13,102 nt of DNA from Thermoplasmatota archaeon (GTDB lineage Archaea > Thermoplasmatota > Penumbrarchaeia > Penumbrarchaeales > Penumbrarchaeaceae): positions 1 through 13,102 of the forward strand of contig JAFGJI010000246.1 in the NCBI GenBank assembly GCA_016929175.1, given 5' to 3'. Below, in pieces: positions 1 through 7,944 of this stretch (positions within the stretch are counted from its first letter, which is position 1; each line of letters starts with the position of its first letter). The notes below the pieces were generated by a model. It saw only the letters and a list, made by a program, of their open reading frames with translations. It searched no databases and was not told the DNA's origin. The position numbers and the translations under genes were made by a program.

Positions 1-834
1 GGTGGGAAGGTCAAAAAAAAGAGGATATACCTGGGGAAGGACCTGGACAGGAACATCTTGAAGAGAGCGGAAATGGCAGCCGACAGGGAATTGAACATCC
101 TTTCGGGGCTCCTCGAGGATGAAGAGATACTGGAGCTAGAAAGGCTTAAGGAAAGATACGGGGAGGTTCCGGAGGCTTCCTTGAACAACAGGTATGAGGC
201 TTTTATCTCCCGTTTCACACATGATTCCACTGCCATCGAGGGGAATACCTTGACATTGCAGGAGACAGCCGGTCTCCTTTTCGAGAACCTGACACCGTCT
301 TCAAAAGACCTGAGGGAAATAAACGAGGTTATCAACCACAGGGAGGCCTTTGATATGATGCTCTCATACGAAGGCGATATCTCGAGGGAGTTCGTCTTGA
401 AGCTCCACGAAATGGTGGTCAGGAAAACCCTTTCCGAAAGGATCAGGGACCAGATAGGGAGATACAGGACAGTTCAGGTCTACATAAGAGGGGTTGAATG
501 GATGCCCCCCGCTCCCGAGGATGTTCCGGTTGATATGAAAGAGCTTTTCAGATGGTACACCCAAAACAAGACCAGACTACACCCTCTGGTCCTAGCAGCC
601 TATTTCCATGCCGGATTCGAAACGATACATCCTTTCGTTGACGGCAATGGAAGGGTGGGAAGACTGCTCCTGAACTTCATCCTCCACAGGAACGGTTTTC
701 CAATGGTGAACATCCCCAACAAAAGAAAATTCGAATATTACGAATGCCTCGAAAGATCCCAGGTCGACGGCGACCTCCGACCATTGGTGAGGTTCCTCTA
801 CGATCTGATGATAGGCACGGATCCTCTGTTATGA
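1..834 (+). CDS. Fic/Fido domain protein (AMPylase-like), 5' end missing
   Basis: The reading frame is open from base 1 to the TGA at 832-834 (277 visible residues), so the gene is cut by the window edge. A TTG at 58 exists, but the residues before it (GGKVKKKRIYLGKD) look like the basic N-terminal segment found on many archaeal Fic proteins, so the true start lies upstream. The core Fic motif HPFVDGNGRVGR begins at visible residue 210, with the catalytic His and the phosphate-binding GNGR loop intact. An N-terminal inhibitory motif of the S/TxxxE(G/N) type (STAIEGN, residues 76-82) is also present, as in Fic proteins whose own alpha-helix blocks ATP binding. Known family activity is transfer of AMP, or another nucleotide or phosphate group, to hydroxyl side chains. 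The target here is unknown. The protein is probably cytosolic, since no membrane segment is visible. The strand and a 170-base gap suggest it is not in an operon with the serpin. Confidence 0.9.
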   Translation, partial: GGKVKKKRIYLGKDLDRNILKRAEMAADRELNILSGLLEDEEILELERLKERYGEVPEASLNNRYEAFISRFTHDSTAIEGNTLTLQETAGLLFENLTPSSKDLREINEVINHREAFDMMLSYEGDISREFVLKLHEMVVRKTLSERIRDQIGRYRTVQVYIRGVEWMPPAPEDVPVDMKELFRWYTQNKTRLHPLVLAAYFHAGFETIHPFVDGNGRVGRLLLNFILHRNGFPMVNIPNKRKFEYYECLERSQVDGDLRPLVRFLYDLMIGTDPLL

Positions 835-959
835 CAGGATAGGAACCTACCTCGGCTCCCATACTAAAGCCTCTTAATCCCCCATGAACAAGGACCGTTG
901 ACATGTCCAAATAACAACATCTTACTCCAGGCATGAATGTACGGATACTGTTCCACTCA

Positions 960-967
960 TTTTATAT
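960..967 (+). promoter_or_regulatory. TATA-like box of the serpin gene
   Basis: TTTTATAT lies about 42 bases before the ATG at 1005. The usual archaeal TATA-to-start distance of about 25 bases would put transcription start near 988-990, giving a leader of about 15 bases that just contains the SD. This also argues against the upstream in-frame ATG at 933, which would lie before the transcript start. Confidence 0.5.
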
Positions 968-991
968 CACGACAGGTCCATGGATACCCTC

Positions 992-999
992 GGGAGTGA
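992..999 (+). promoter_or_regulatory. SD site deciding the serpin start
   Basis: GGGAGTGA sits 5 bases before the ATG at 1005 and matches the anti-SD well. It selects this start over the in-frame ATG at 933 and the GTG at 996, which lies within the SD itself. Confidence 0.55.
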
Positions 1000-1004
1000 G
1001 CAAA

Positions 1005-2270
1005 ATGAAGGTCGAGACGTTCCTCTCCGTTGCACTGCTCGTATCGATAACGTTGGTCGCCGGATGCCTGACACCGGATGGGGGGGACAAAGACCCTCCG
1101 GGGTATGAATCACAGTATACCGGGATGAACGAGCTTGTGAACGTCTCCAACGAGTTCTCCTTCGATATGTATCGAGAGCTTATTGACGGTGATGAGAACG
1201 TCTTCTTCTCCCCGTATTCCATAGTAATAGCCATAGGAATGGCATACGAAGGCGCCAGGGGAGAGACAGCCATCGAGATCCAGCAGGTGATCGAGCTGCC
1301 GGGAGATGACCAGGTAAGGCATGATATGGTCCGGTCCCTCCAGTCCCGGTTGAACCCCCAGGGGGTTAATTATGAGCTGAGTACGGCAAACGCCTACTGG
1401 CTGAGGCTGGGGGAGGACCTCAACGACATTTATCAGGACACCATTGAGAACGATTACCTCGCCGGAGGACAGGAGCTCGATTTCGCGGGGGATCCCTCCG
1501 GTTCCGCTGACACCATAAACGACTGGGTCGAGACAGAAACGAACGGCAGGATAAAGGACCTGATATCTCCCTCTCTGATCTCCGGTGAAACCTACCTGAT
1601 ACTGACGAATGCCATCTACTTCAAGGCGGACTGGAGGTGGCAGTTCGACGAGGATGCCACCCAGGAGAGGAGCTTCCACTTCACCGACGGGACCTCCGAT
1701 ATGGTCGATACAATGAACATGTGCGACAAGGACATCGACCTCAACTACGCGGAGAACGACGATGTACAGCTGCTGCAGCTCCCCTACAAGGACGAGGAGC
1801 TTTCGATGTACATCCTCCTTCCGAAGAAGAACGATATCTCCTCTCTGGAAGAGGACCTGACATGCGATTACCTGAACGACCTCAAATCGGACATGTACGG
1901 GGAATGGGTGGACGTCTACCTCCCGAAGTTCCGCTTCGAGCTGAAGTACACCCTGAACGACCCTCTTATCGCTCTGGGAATGGAGAAGGCGTTCAACCCC
2001 AACGAGGCTGACTTCAGCGGTATCAAGGAGAGCGGGGACCCGCTCTTCATAAGCAGGGTGGTCCATCAATCCTTTGTCGAGGTCAACGAGGAAGGTACGG
2101 AAGCGGCCGCTGCGACAGCGGTGATAATGGAGGATTCGGCTTCCCCATTCGGGGGAAGCGATCCGGAACCGGTCGAGTTCAGGGCGGACCATCCTTTCAT
2201 ATTCTTCATAGAGCACAAGGAGACTGGACAGATACTCTTCATGGGGAAGGTGGAGGACCCCACAACTTAG
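1005..2270 (+). CDS. Lipoprotein serpin (serine/cysteine protease inhibitor)
   Basis: A 421-residue serpin, start chosen by the SD and TATA box. The N-terminus is a lipoprotein signal: a hydrophobic stretch followed by the lipobox LVAGC with Cys21, so the mature inhibitor (about 400 residues, a normal serpin length) should be tethered outside the membrane. The inhibitory hinge EEGTEAAAATA begins at residue 362, with small residues at P12-P9 as needed for loop insertion into beta-sheet A, so it should be inhibitory rather than a non-inhibitory relative. Counting from P15 Gly364 gives P1 Ser378 and P1' Ala379, so the target is not obviously trypsin-like. The loop carries an extra Gly/Ser/Asp/Pro stretch and is a few residues longer than in antithrombin. 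The serpin signature FRADHPFIFFI and the closing FMGKVEDP are present. Serpins are patchy in archaea, so acquisition by transfer is possible. It probably guards the cell surface against self or foreign proteases. Confidence 0.95.
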   Translation: MKVETFLSVALLVSITLVAGCLTPDGGDKDPPGYESQYTGMNELVNVSNEFSFDMYRELIDGDENVFFSPYSIVIAIGMAYEGARGETAIEIQQVIELPGDDQVRHDMVRSLQSRLNPQGVNYELSTANAYWLRLGEDLNDIYQDTIENDYLAGGQELDFAGDPSGSADTINDWVETETNGRIKDLISPSLISGETYLILTNAIYFKADWRWQFDEDATQERSFHFTDGTSDMVDTMNMCDKDIDLNYAENDDVQLLQLPYKDEELSMYILLPKKNDISSLEEDLTCDYLNDLKSDMYGEWVDVYLPKFRFELKYTLNDPLIALGMEKAFNPNEADFSGIKESGDPLFISRVVHQSFVEVNEEGTEAAAATAVIMEDSASPFGGSDPEPVEFRADHPFIFFIEHKETGQILFMGKVEDPTT

Positions 2271-2297
2271 TAAGAGGTCTGGAACCACATTTCGACC

Positions 2298-3026
2298 TTA
2301 AAAGGGACTTGAAAGGTCCGATAATATCCTGACCACATCCATCACCGTTGTGAACCCCATGAGGACGATGAGGAAGAGTACACTTATCACGGTAACGGGC
2401 AACTGCAGCTTCCTCGTCCGGATGCTCAACTTCTCGAGGAACGCAAACAGTATCTTTCCTCCGTCAAGGGCAGGTACGGGAAGCAGATTGAAGAGACCCA
2501 GGTTGATGCTCAGGAACGCGGAAAAGAACAGCAGCCTCGGGACCGATCCTCCTACGAATTCACCACCCATTGTCACCATGCCCACCGCTCCCGACATGGC
2601 CATCGGGTGGGTGAAGAGGGCCCCCAGCGAGATGAACATCCCCGCTGTCATATCGATCATCTGCACAAGGGGTGCCAGGAACATACCCGCCCTGATATCG
2701 CTCAAGGGGATGTTGATGGCAAGGAGACAGATGTATGCGATGATGAAGTTCGCCGCCGGGCCGCCGAGGGAGAATAGTATCCTCTTCCCGACGGGGATCG
2801 AATAGAAATCATCGAGCTCCTTCACCTTCGGGAGCACGTATCCGCCGAATGGTATCAGGGAAAGTCTGAACTCGACCCCTCTCCACCTTCTCGAAATGAG
2901 CTTCGGACCGAACCCAAGGGAGAACCTTTCGACCGGTATTCCGAGTTTCAAAGCCGCTAGAAGATGGCCGAGCTCATGGACGAGGATTAATGCTCCGAGA
3001 GCTATGATGATGGAGAGATATCCCAT
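2298..3026 (-). CDS. Site-2-type M50 intramembrane metalloprotease
   Basis: A 242-residue polytopic membrane protein. The zinc motif HELGH is at residues 17-21 in the first membrane helix. GGPAANF is at 88-94, and the third-ligand motif NLLPVPALDGG at 180-190 supplies the conserved Asp, so the active site is complete. A GAVGM segment near 146-150 resembles the SGPVG motif of RseP-like members. No PDZ domain is present between the core helices, which makes this a minimal version. These enzymes cleave substrate proteins within the membrane, often releasing regulators or clearing signal-peptide remnants. An in-frame ATG at 3101 exists, but it lies about where a TATA box would place or precede the transcript start, and the extra 25 residues are polar and unlike an S2P N-terminus. 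No clear SD precedes 3026. The gene converges on the serpin gene with 27 bases between stops. Confidence 0.93.
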   Translation of the reverse strand: MGYLSIIIALGALILVHELGHLLAALKLGIPVERFSLGFGPKLISRRWRGVEFRLSLIPFGGYVLPKVKELDDFYSIPVGKRILFSLGGPAANFIIAYICLLAINIPLSDIRAGMFLAPLVQMIDMTAGMFISLGALFTHPMAMSGAVGMVTMGGEFVGGSVPRLLFFSAFLSINLGLFNLLPVPALDGGKILFAFLEKLSIRTRKLQLPVTVISVLFLIVLMGFTTVMDVVRILSDLSSPF

Positions 3027-3104
3027 ACACTGGCCATGCTCTGATGATATTAATCCCTGTTGGCTGATGGACCTCAGACGATCGAACGGAAAAAATTCCA
3101 TAAA

Positions 3105-3112
3105 ATTTAAAT
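3105..3112. promoter_or_regulatory. Palindromic TATA-like element between divergent genes
   Basis: ATTTAAAT is a perfect palindrome inside an A/T-rich block (about 3101-3117) between the minus-strand protease gene and the plus-strand beta-helix gene. It could position transcription either way: minus start near 3084 (58-base leader to 3026) or plus start near 3135 (about 95-base leader to 3231). A second plus-strand candidate, CTTTAAAGAT, lies at 3154-3163. Direction is inferred from spacing only. Confidence 0.35.
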
Positions 3113-3201
3113 AAAGAATTGGATCCAGATATGGTTTTCATTCCGTCAGAACCCCTTTAAAGATATCCTCCCTCTTCATCTCGTGGGACAAAAAGGCGAT
3201 G

Positions 3202-3222
3202 CCTCCTGAAATTGCATGGAGG
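3202..3222 (+). promoter_or_regulatory. SD of the beta-helix gene with upstream complementary CCTCC
   Basis: GGAGG at 3218-3222 is 8 bases before the ATG at 3231 and fixes that start over the ATG at 3216. CCTCC at 3202-3206 is its exact complement across an 11-base loop, so the leader RNA could fold to hide the SD. The stem is only 5 bp, and another CCTCC lies near 3167. A regulatory role is speculative. Confidence 0.3.
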
Positions 3223-3230
3223 AAACGAAA

Positions 3231-6200
3231 ATGAAAAGAAGCAAAATGATAGTATTCTGCGCCCTTCTGACCATGGCACTCCTGGTCTCTATCATGCCGG
3301 TCGCCGTAGGGGGTTCGAATGCGGATGGGCAAACGAGGGCGTCGACCCTTTACGTCGGCAATGACCAGACATACAAGACCATCAACGCTGCCGTTTCCGC
3401 TGCGATCGATGGGGACACAATAAGGATATTTGCGGGAATATACCATGAGACACTTTCCATATCCAAATCACTGACGTTCCAGGGGAACGGCTCTGCAAGC
3501 ACGATAATAAACCAGACCACAAGCGAGGTTACCTGGTGGCTCAAGAAAGGAGGCATCACCATCAGGGATATCGGCTTCGAGGCCAGCAGGGACCTGCAGT
3601 CCTGGGCGATCAGAACCGATCCTTTCAACATCTCCGGCGGCAGTTACATAACGATCCAGCGCTGCAGTTTCAAGGATGCACATCACGGGGTATACTTCAA
3701 AAGCTCAAATGACAACCTGGTCCTTGATTGCTTCTTTTACAACAGCCAGATATGTTTCACCGATTCCATGAGGAACATTATAAGGAACATCACCGTTCTG
3801 GGCGGTAACATATACCTGGACAACAGCAATGACGATCTGGTGGAAAACTGCACCGTTGCCGGGTGCGATATCGACAGAGCGGCCAACATCCAGGTGGTCG
3901 GCGACAGGAACACCGTCAAGGGATGCAGGGTCAACGACACGGAAAAAACGGGCATCCAGGTGAACGGTGATGACAATACCATCATCGGGAACACCCTCAC
4001 GAATAATACCTGGGGCGGTATACATCTCTTTGGTTGTCGTGATAATTCGATCTCCAATAACACCATTAAAGGGAATGCATACTACGGTATCCAGGCCGTT
4101 GGAACCACCAAGAACAACATCATCAGGTACAACGAGTTCATCGACAACGATGAATACGCCATCTATTTCGGGTCATCTGGATATGCCATCCAGGACAACG
4201 AGATCGCCTACAATAATTTCATCAACAACGGTGGTCTCGATAAACAGGCTTACGACAATTACGGAACGAACGATTGGAACGCCAGCGGTGGTGGAAATTA
4301 CTGGTCTGACCACACGAACTATGATGTCAATAACGATCATTTCGCTGACCGGAGCTATCAGATCGACGGGGAAGGGGGTGACAGGGACTATAAGCCCTTC
4401 GCCAGCAGGCTGCTCTTCCCGAACCCTCCAAAGATAACTACCATCGACGTCACCAACGCCTACACGAACCAGAATTATTCCGTGACCTACAAAGTGTTCG
4501 ACTGGGACACCGAAGCTTCCAAACTGAAATGGACCCTGAACACCAATGCTTCATGGCTTGGCTTCACGGGCTCATGGTTGCTTCATGGTGTACCCAGGGT
4601 CTCGACATCGTCATACTGGGTTAACCTGAGCGTCACGGACGGAAACAACATGGACTTCACCAACTTCACCCTCAACGTCACCAACAACAACCTTGCACCG
4701 AAGATCACGACCGCGGATGTACCGGTCTGCTTCGAGGACCAGCTCTACCGCGTGGATTACGAGGCCGATGATACGGATGAACTGTACTGGGAAATGGAAA
4801 CGAGCGCAGGCTTCCTAACAATGGACCCGTCATCCGGGATCCTGTCAGGCACACCGACCAACGATGATGTGGGCCATCACAGCGTGAAGATCTCGGTGAT
4901 GGACGAATACTCCAAGGACAGCACGGAGTTCATCCTCGAGGTCCAGAACGTAAATGATGCTCCGGTGATAACCACGGAGGACGTGCTAACAGTGAACGAG
5001 GGAGAACTCTACCTCGTTGACTACGAAGCCGAAGATATCGACCCCACAATGGACACCCTCATATGGAGCATGGGTACGGACAGCGGTTTCCTTTCCATCG
5101 ATCCCCTCACGGGAGTTCTGAGCGGGACCCCGGGAGGATCCGATGCGGGCTTTTACGAGGTCAACGTCACCGTATCTGACGGGAACGGAGGGATCGACGG
5201 CCACGAGTTCGATCTCGAGGTGATAAGGGTAAACGACGCACCTTTAGCCACTCAGGAGAACTGGGAGGTCATGATGGACGAGGACGGGTTGGATACCTCG
5301 CTGAATGTAAATGACATGTTCTCGGACATGGACGGGGACGAACTGCAATATTCCATCAGCGGCCATGATCACGTTTCATGTACCATCTCGGATACGGGTA
5401 CCATAACCTTCGAACCTGCCCCGGACTGGACAGGAACGGCTTTCCTCATCATCACCGCAAGTGACGGTGAACTCTCTTCAACAGCCACCATCTCTGTCGA
5501 GGTTACAAATGTCAACGACGCACCCAGGGACCCCGTGATCCAGAAAGGTTCGGAGGAGTTCCGCGAGGATGGTACACAGAGGGTATCCGCATCCGCCCTG
5601 GACATGGACGTCGACGACGAGCTGACCTACGAATGGAGAGTGGAAGGCATTGGCGTCGTGGGAACCGGAGAGACCATAGACCTCGACCTGCCTGCCGGCA
5701 CCTACACCCTGGCCCTCAGGGTAACGGACCCGTCGGGAGAATATATCGAGACATCCATGCAGATAGTGGTTCTTCCGGTTGAGGATATCGTACCCCATAC
5801 CGAACCCTCGCCGAGGCTTTCCATTGTTCCATATCTGGTGGGGGCATCGCTCCTACTGGTCGCGGCAGCCTTTGCGGTCTCGTTCTTTGCTCTCAGAAGG
5901 AGGAACCGGAGGAAGGAGGATGAAGAACGTGGAAAGGATGCCTGGAGTCGGGTTCTCCTTATTGATGAAGGTCCTACCCCCGTAACAGGCAAGGTCCCGG
6001 GTCTGTACACTGCACCATCGATGCATCGCCTTGGTCCGGACCCGGACCTTGCCGCAAGTCCCGGGCAGGTGAACGGGGGGAAACTTGAAGGCCTGTTCGA
6101 CGAGGAAGAAAAAGACGGTACGGGTCATTCCGATGATCTGACCGATGATCTGTCGGAACTCTTCGATGAGGCCATCAACATGGGCAGAATGACCCCGTCC

Positions 6201-6305
6201 AGCGAGTCGCTTATGGAACGGCTGGAAGTAGTCCGTAAGGATGGAAGGATCCCGAACGGGGACTACCGGGAGATAAAACGGAAGTTGAACAATATGGATA
6301 AATAG
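3231..6305 (+). CDS. Surface receptor-like protein: beta-helix, Ig/cadherin-like repeats, membrane anchor, SHOCT-like tail
   Basis: A 1024-residue exported type I membrane protein. Residues 1-28 form a signal peptide (KRSK, then a hydrophobic core). About 40-390 form a right-handed parallel beta-helix of the NosD/pectate-lyase type, seen as repeated short strands with N-rich turns (for example NTIIGNTLTNNTWGGIHL). About 400-850 hold five Ig-fold units. The second and third contain the SGTP motif of He_PIG/dystroglycan-type cadherin-like domains, and later units are joined by VNDAP linkers. Residues 864-888 are a membrane helix followed by RRRNRRK. The cytoplasmic tail of about 130 residues ends in a SHOCT-like segment (994-1022). 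Many NxS/T sequons suggest glycosylation. The beta-helix probably binds or processes a polysaccharide, but I see no clear catalytic set, so enzyme activity is not claimed. It probably shares a transcript with the regulator 21 bases downstream. Start 3231 has the better SD; 3216 is the alternative. Confidence 0.9.
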   Translation: MKRSKMIVFCALLTMALLVSIMPVAVGGSNADGQTRASTLYVGNDQTYKTINAAVSAAIDGDTIRIFAGIYHETLSISKSLTFQGNGSASTIINQTTSEVTWWLKKGGITIRDIGFEASRDLQSWAIRTDPFNISGGSYITIQRCSFKDAHHGVYFKSSNDNLVLDCFFYNSQICFTDSMRNIIRNITVLGGNIYLDNSNDDLVENCTVAGCDIDRAANIQVVGDRNTVKGCRVNDTEKTGIQVNGDDNTIIGNTLTNNTWGGIHLFGCRDNSISNNTIKGNAYYGIQAVGTTKNNIIRYNEFIDNDEYAIYFGSSGYAIQDNEIAYNNFINNGGLDKQAYDNYGTNDWNASGGGNYWSDHTNYDVNNDHFADRSYQIDGEGGDRDYKPFASRLLFPNPPKITTIDVTNAYTNQNYSVTYKVFDWDTEASKLKWTLNTNASWLGFTGSWLLHGVPRVSTSSYWVNLSVTDGNNMDFTNFTLNVTNNNLAPKITTADVPVCFEDQLYRVDYEADDTDELYWEMETSAGFLTMDPSSGILSGTPTNDDVGHHSVKISVMDEYSKDSTEFILEVQNVNDAPVITTEDVLTVNEGELYLVDYEAEDIDPTMDTLIWSMGTDSGFLSIDPLTGVLSGTPGGSDAGFYEVNVTVSDGNGGIDGHEFDLEVIRVNDAPLATQENWEVMMDEDGLDTSLNVNDMFSDMDGDELQYSISGHDHVSCTISDTGTITFEPAPDWTGTAFLIITASDGELSSTATISVEVTNVNDAPRDPVIQKGSEEFREDGTQRVSASALDMDVDDELTYEWRVEGIGVVGTGETIDLDLPAGTYTLALRVTDPSGEYIETSMQIVVLPVEDIVPHTEPSPRLSIVPYLVGASLLLVAAAFAVSFFALRRRNRRKEDEERGKDAWSRVLLIDEGPTPVTGKVPGLYTAPSMHRLGPDPDLAASPGQVNGGKLEGLFDEEEKDGTGHSDDLTDDLSELFDEAINMGRMTPSSESLMERLEVVRKDGRIPNGDYREIKRKLNNMDK

Positions 6306-6326
6306 AGAGAACCGGAATTAATCACA

Positions 6327-6890
6327 ATGGCAGGAAAGGAGGCGACGGAAACGGACGAACATGGTTCACTGGGCCATCCGACGAGAAAGGTCCTGTACCG
6401 CTTCATCACCGAGAACCCCGGCACCTCCTTTCAATTTATCCTCAACGTCATGAAGATACCGGAGGGCACCCTGAGATATCATCTGGAGCAGCTCCAGAGG
6501 TCCATGAGGATCGTGAGCGAGAAGAAGGGAAGGAACCTCGTCTATTATTCCAGGTTCCACAGGGACCATCCAGAGTGTCCCGCAGACCTCGATCTCAATG
6601 ACAGCCAGAAGCTGCTCCTCGACCTCATACAGGCCTCTCCAGGAGCCACCCGCAAGGAGCTGATGGCCAGGTCCCGGCTGGGTAGGAGGGAACTGAACTA
6701 CTCCCTCAGGAGGCTCGGAGACCTGAAGCTCATATGGAAGGTCGATACTGAGAACGGAAAAGGTTACGAGTTGATCTCAAAGGACCGATTCAAGGACGAG
6801 ATGTTCAGGATACTGGTCGATCGTCTGCTCAGGGGTGAGATGGAGATCGAGAGGTTCAGGCTGCTCAAAGACAGGCTCGAGAACATGTGA
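6327..6890 (+). CDS. Tandem winged-helix transcription regulator with SHOCT-like C-terminus
   Basis: A 187-residue cytosolic protein with two winged helix-turn-helix domains. The first (about 14-76) contains the recognition-helix segment PEGTLRYHLEQL, typical of ArsR/MarR-like archaeal regulators, and the second (about 91-151) contains the similar RRELNYSLRRLGDL. A C-terminal segment (159-187) resembles a SHOCT domain and aligns without gaps to the last residues of the surface protein encoded just upstream. The start lies 21 bases after the upstream stop and no strong SD is visible, so translation may be coupled. The context suggests that it reads out the state of the upstream membrane protein, or controls the surface-protein genes around it. 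The DNA target is not visible from sequence. Confidence 0.88.
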   Translation: MAGKEATETDEHGSLGHPTRKVLYRFITENPGTSFQFILNVMKIPEGTLRYHLEQLQRSMRIVSEKKGRNLVYYSRFHRDHPECPADLDLNDSQKLLLDLIQASPGATRKELMARSRLGRRELNYSLRRLGDLKLIWKVDTENGKGYELISKDRFKDEMFRILVDRLLRGEMEIERFRLLKDRLENM

Positions 6891-6922
6891 GCCCGCAACA
6901 CGGACCGACCTGTTTTCGATAC

Positions 6923-6930
6923 AATATATG
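6923..6930 (+). promoter_or_regulatory. TATA-like box before the FG-GAP gene
   Basis: AATATATG in the 100-base gap would place transcription start near 6950-6955, about 40 bases before the ATG at 6991. A second candidate, AGATTAAAAC at 6939-6948, would give a leader of about 20 bases. Either implies the FG-GAP gene has its own promoter and is not simply read through from the regulator gene. Confidence 0.4.
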
Positions 6931-6990
6931 AACCAAATAGATTAAAACCACTCATCGGAGAAATGAACACGCTTAGCGTGAGGTCCGAAG

Positions 6991-7944
6991 ATGGAGGCCC
7001 CTGATCCAGTGATGTCACACGTTGCGGTCGTAGCAGCAGTCCTTCTGATCGCTATTTGCATGATGCCCGCGATCGAAGGTGCCTCCCGGTCCGACGTGGC
7101 CCCTCCAAGGGGCCTGTCGAATTCAGGGATCGTGCTCATCGAGGACGCTGCGGAGACCGTGATCTACGGGAGGGAGGCCTACCCCGAAGGGGACATGATC
7201 GGTTCATACCTCTGGGTGGGGGACGTGAACGGCGATGGTATCGATGATATCGGACTCTCTTCCATGGTTGGCGGCGGGACCCGCGGGGTCAATTTCATCC
7301 ACGGCAGCACGGAGGGGCTTCCGGAACTCATTGACCTGTCTGATCCATCCTCCGTATCATTTTCATTGGGTTACCCGGCAAGGCAGATCGAGGTCGGGGA
7401 CTATGACCACGACGGCATCAGGGACCTTATCCTGTCGGGGCAGCTCGGCGCGGGAGTGTACCTGCATCTTAAGAACCAAAGCGGATACGGTGATCATCTC
7501 ACTTCCCTCGGTTCGATGGGCGTCAAACAGCAGACATGGGAATACCCTTACAGCGATTTCATATGGGCGGGCGACATCGACGGGGATGGACTGGATGACA
7601 TAGTAATGGGGGCCTTCGGATGCGGATCATACCTGGCCGTGGGGATAATAAGGCCCGATACGATCAAGATCCACTGGAGCAGGAGCGGGAACATCACAAC
7701 GTTCACCGCCGGCAAATGGGATGACTTCGCATCCTCCATCGGTGTTGGGGATATCGACGGGGACGGATATCTGGACATGGTCGTGGGTGTGCCAAGGGCC
7801 GACCCGGAAGAGGGAACCCCCAGAAATTTCGGTGCGGTCTGCTTATACTTCAACCTCACCAGGTTCGACAGCTCGTCCACCTTTCATCCCTACGAGACGG
7901 CGGACACGATGATATACGGCAGCGATACCTTTGACCAGTTCTGA
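6991..7944 (+). CDS. FG-GAP propeller surface protein, N-terminal part (blades 1-4), ended by premature TGA
   Basis: 317 residues from the ATG preceded by GAGGT (6980-6984, 6-base spacing). A signal peptide with hydrophobic core lies at about residues 9-28. Four FG-GAP blades follow, each with a calcium loop of DxDxDG type starting at about residues 78 (DVNGDG), 137 (DYDHDG), 195 (DIDGDG) and 254 (DIDGDG). The fifth blade starts (DTFDQF) and stops at TGA 7942-7944. The reading frame continues open for 1082 more codons in the same frame, so this is the front of one 1400-codon gene. A four-blade fragment without the closing blades and without the membrane anchor is unlikely to fold or remain on the cell. 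FG-GAP propellers in integrin alpha chains bind ligands and calcium; a ligand-binding or adhesion role here is inferred. Confidence 0.85.
   Translation: MEAPDPVMSHVAVVAAVLLIAICMMPAIEGASRSDVAPPRGLSNSGIVLIEDAAETVIYGREAYPEGDMIGSYLWVGDVNGDGIDDIGLSSMVGGGTRGVNFIHGSTEGLPELIDLSDPSSVSFSLGYPARQIEVGDYDHDGIRDLILSGQLGAGVYLHLKNQSGYGDHLTSLGSMGVKQQTWEYPYSDFIWAGDIDGDGLDDIVMGAFGCGSYLAVGIIRPDTIKIHWSRSGNITTFTAGKWDDFASSIGVGDIDGDGYLDMVVGVPRADPEEGTPRNFGAVCLYFNLTRFDSSSTFHPYETADTMIYGSDTFDQF
7942..7944 (+). other. In-frame TGA replacing the FG glycine of blade 5
   Basis: The codons TTC TGA TGG stand where blade 7 of the same protein has ATC GGA TGG (from 8404). The family motif reads F/I-G there and blades 1, 6 and 7 all have Gly, so a single G-to-T change from GGA explains the stop. 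TGA also ends the Fic, regulator, radical SAM and FG-GAP genes in this window, so it is a normal stop in this genome. Confidence 0.85.

Noticed and set aside
933..1004. Longer serpin start at the ATG at 933
   Set aside because: It would bury the lipoprotein signal behind 24 extra residues and would start before the transcript predicted from the TATA box at 960-967. The ATG at 1005 has a good SD.
1110..2288. Long antisense frame (392 codons) opposite the serpin gene
   Set aside because: The plus strand encodes a clear full-length serpin. The antisense translation has no recognisable domain, and long shadow frames are common opposite GC-rich genes.
3231..4400. Direct DNA repeats or a CRISPR-like array in the beta-helix region
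   Set aside because: The periodicity is at the protein level (N-rich beta-helix turns). The DNA copies are diverged and lie within one open frame, with no constant repeat or spacer pattern.
7942..7944. TGA read as Gly, Trp or selenocysteine throughout the genome
   Set aside because: TGA ends the Fic, regulator, FG-GAP and radical SAM genes at their natural ends. The aligned residue is Gly, so Sec or Trp makes no structural sense, and a single substitution is the simpler explanation.
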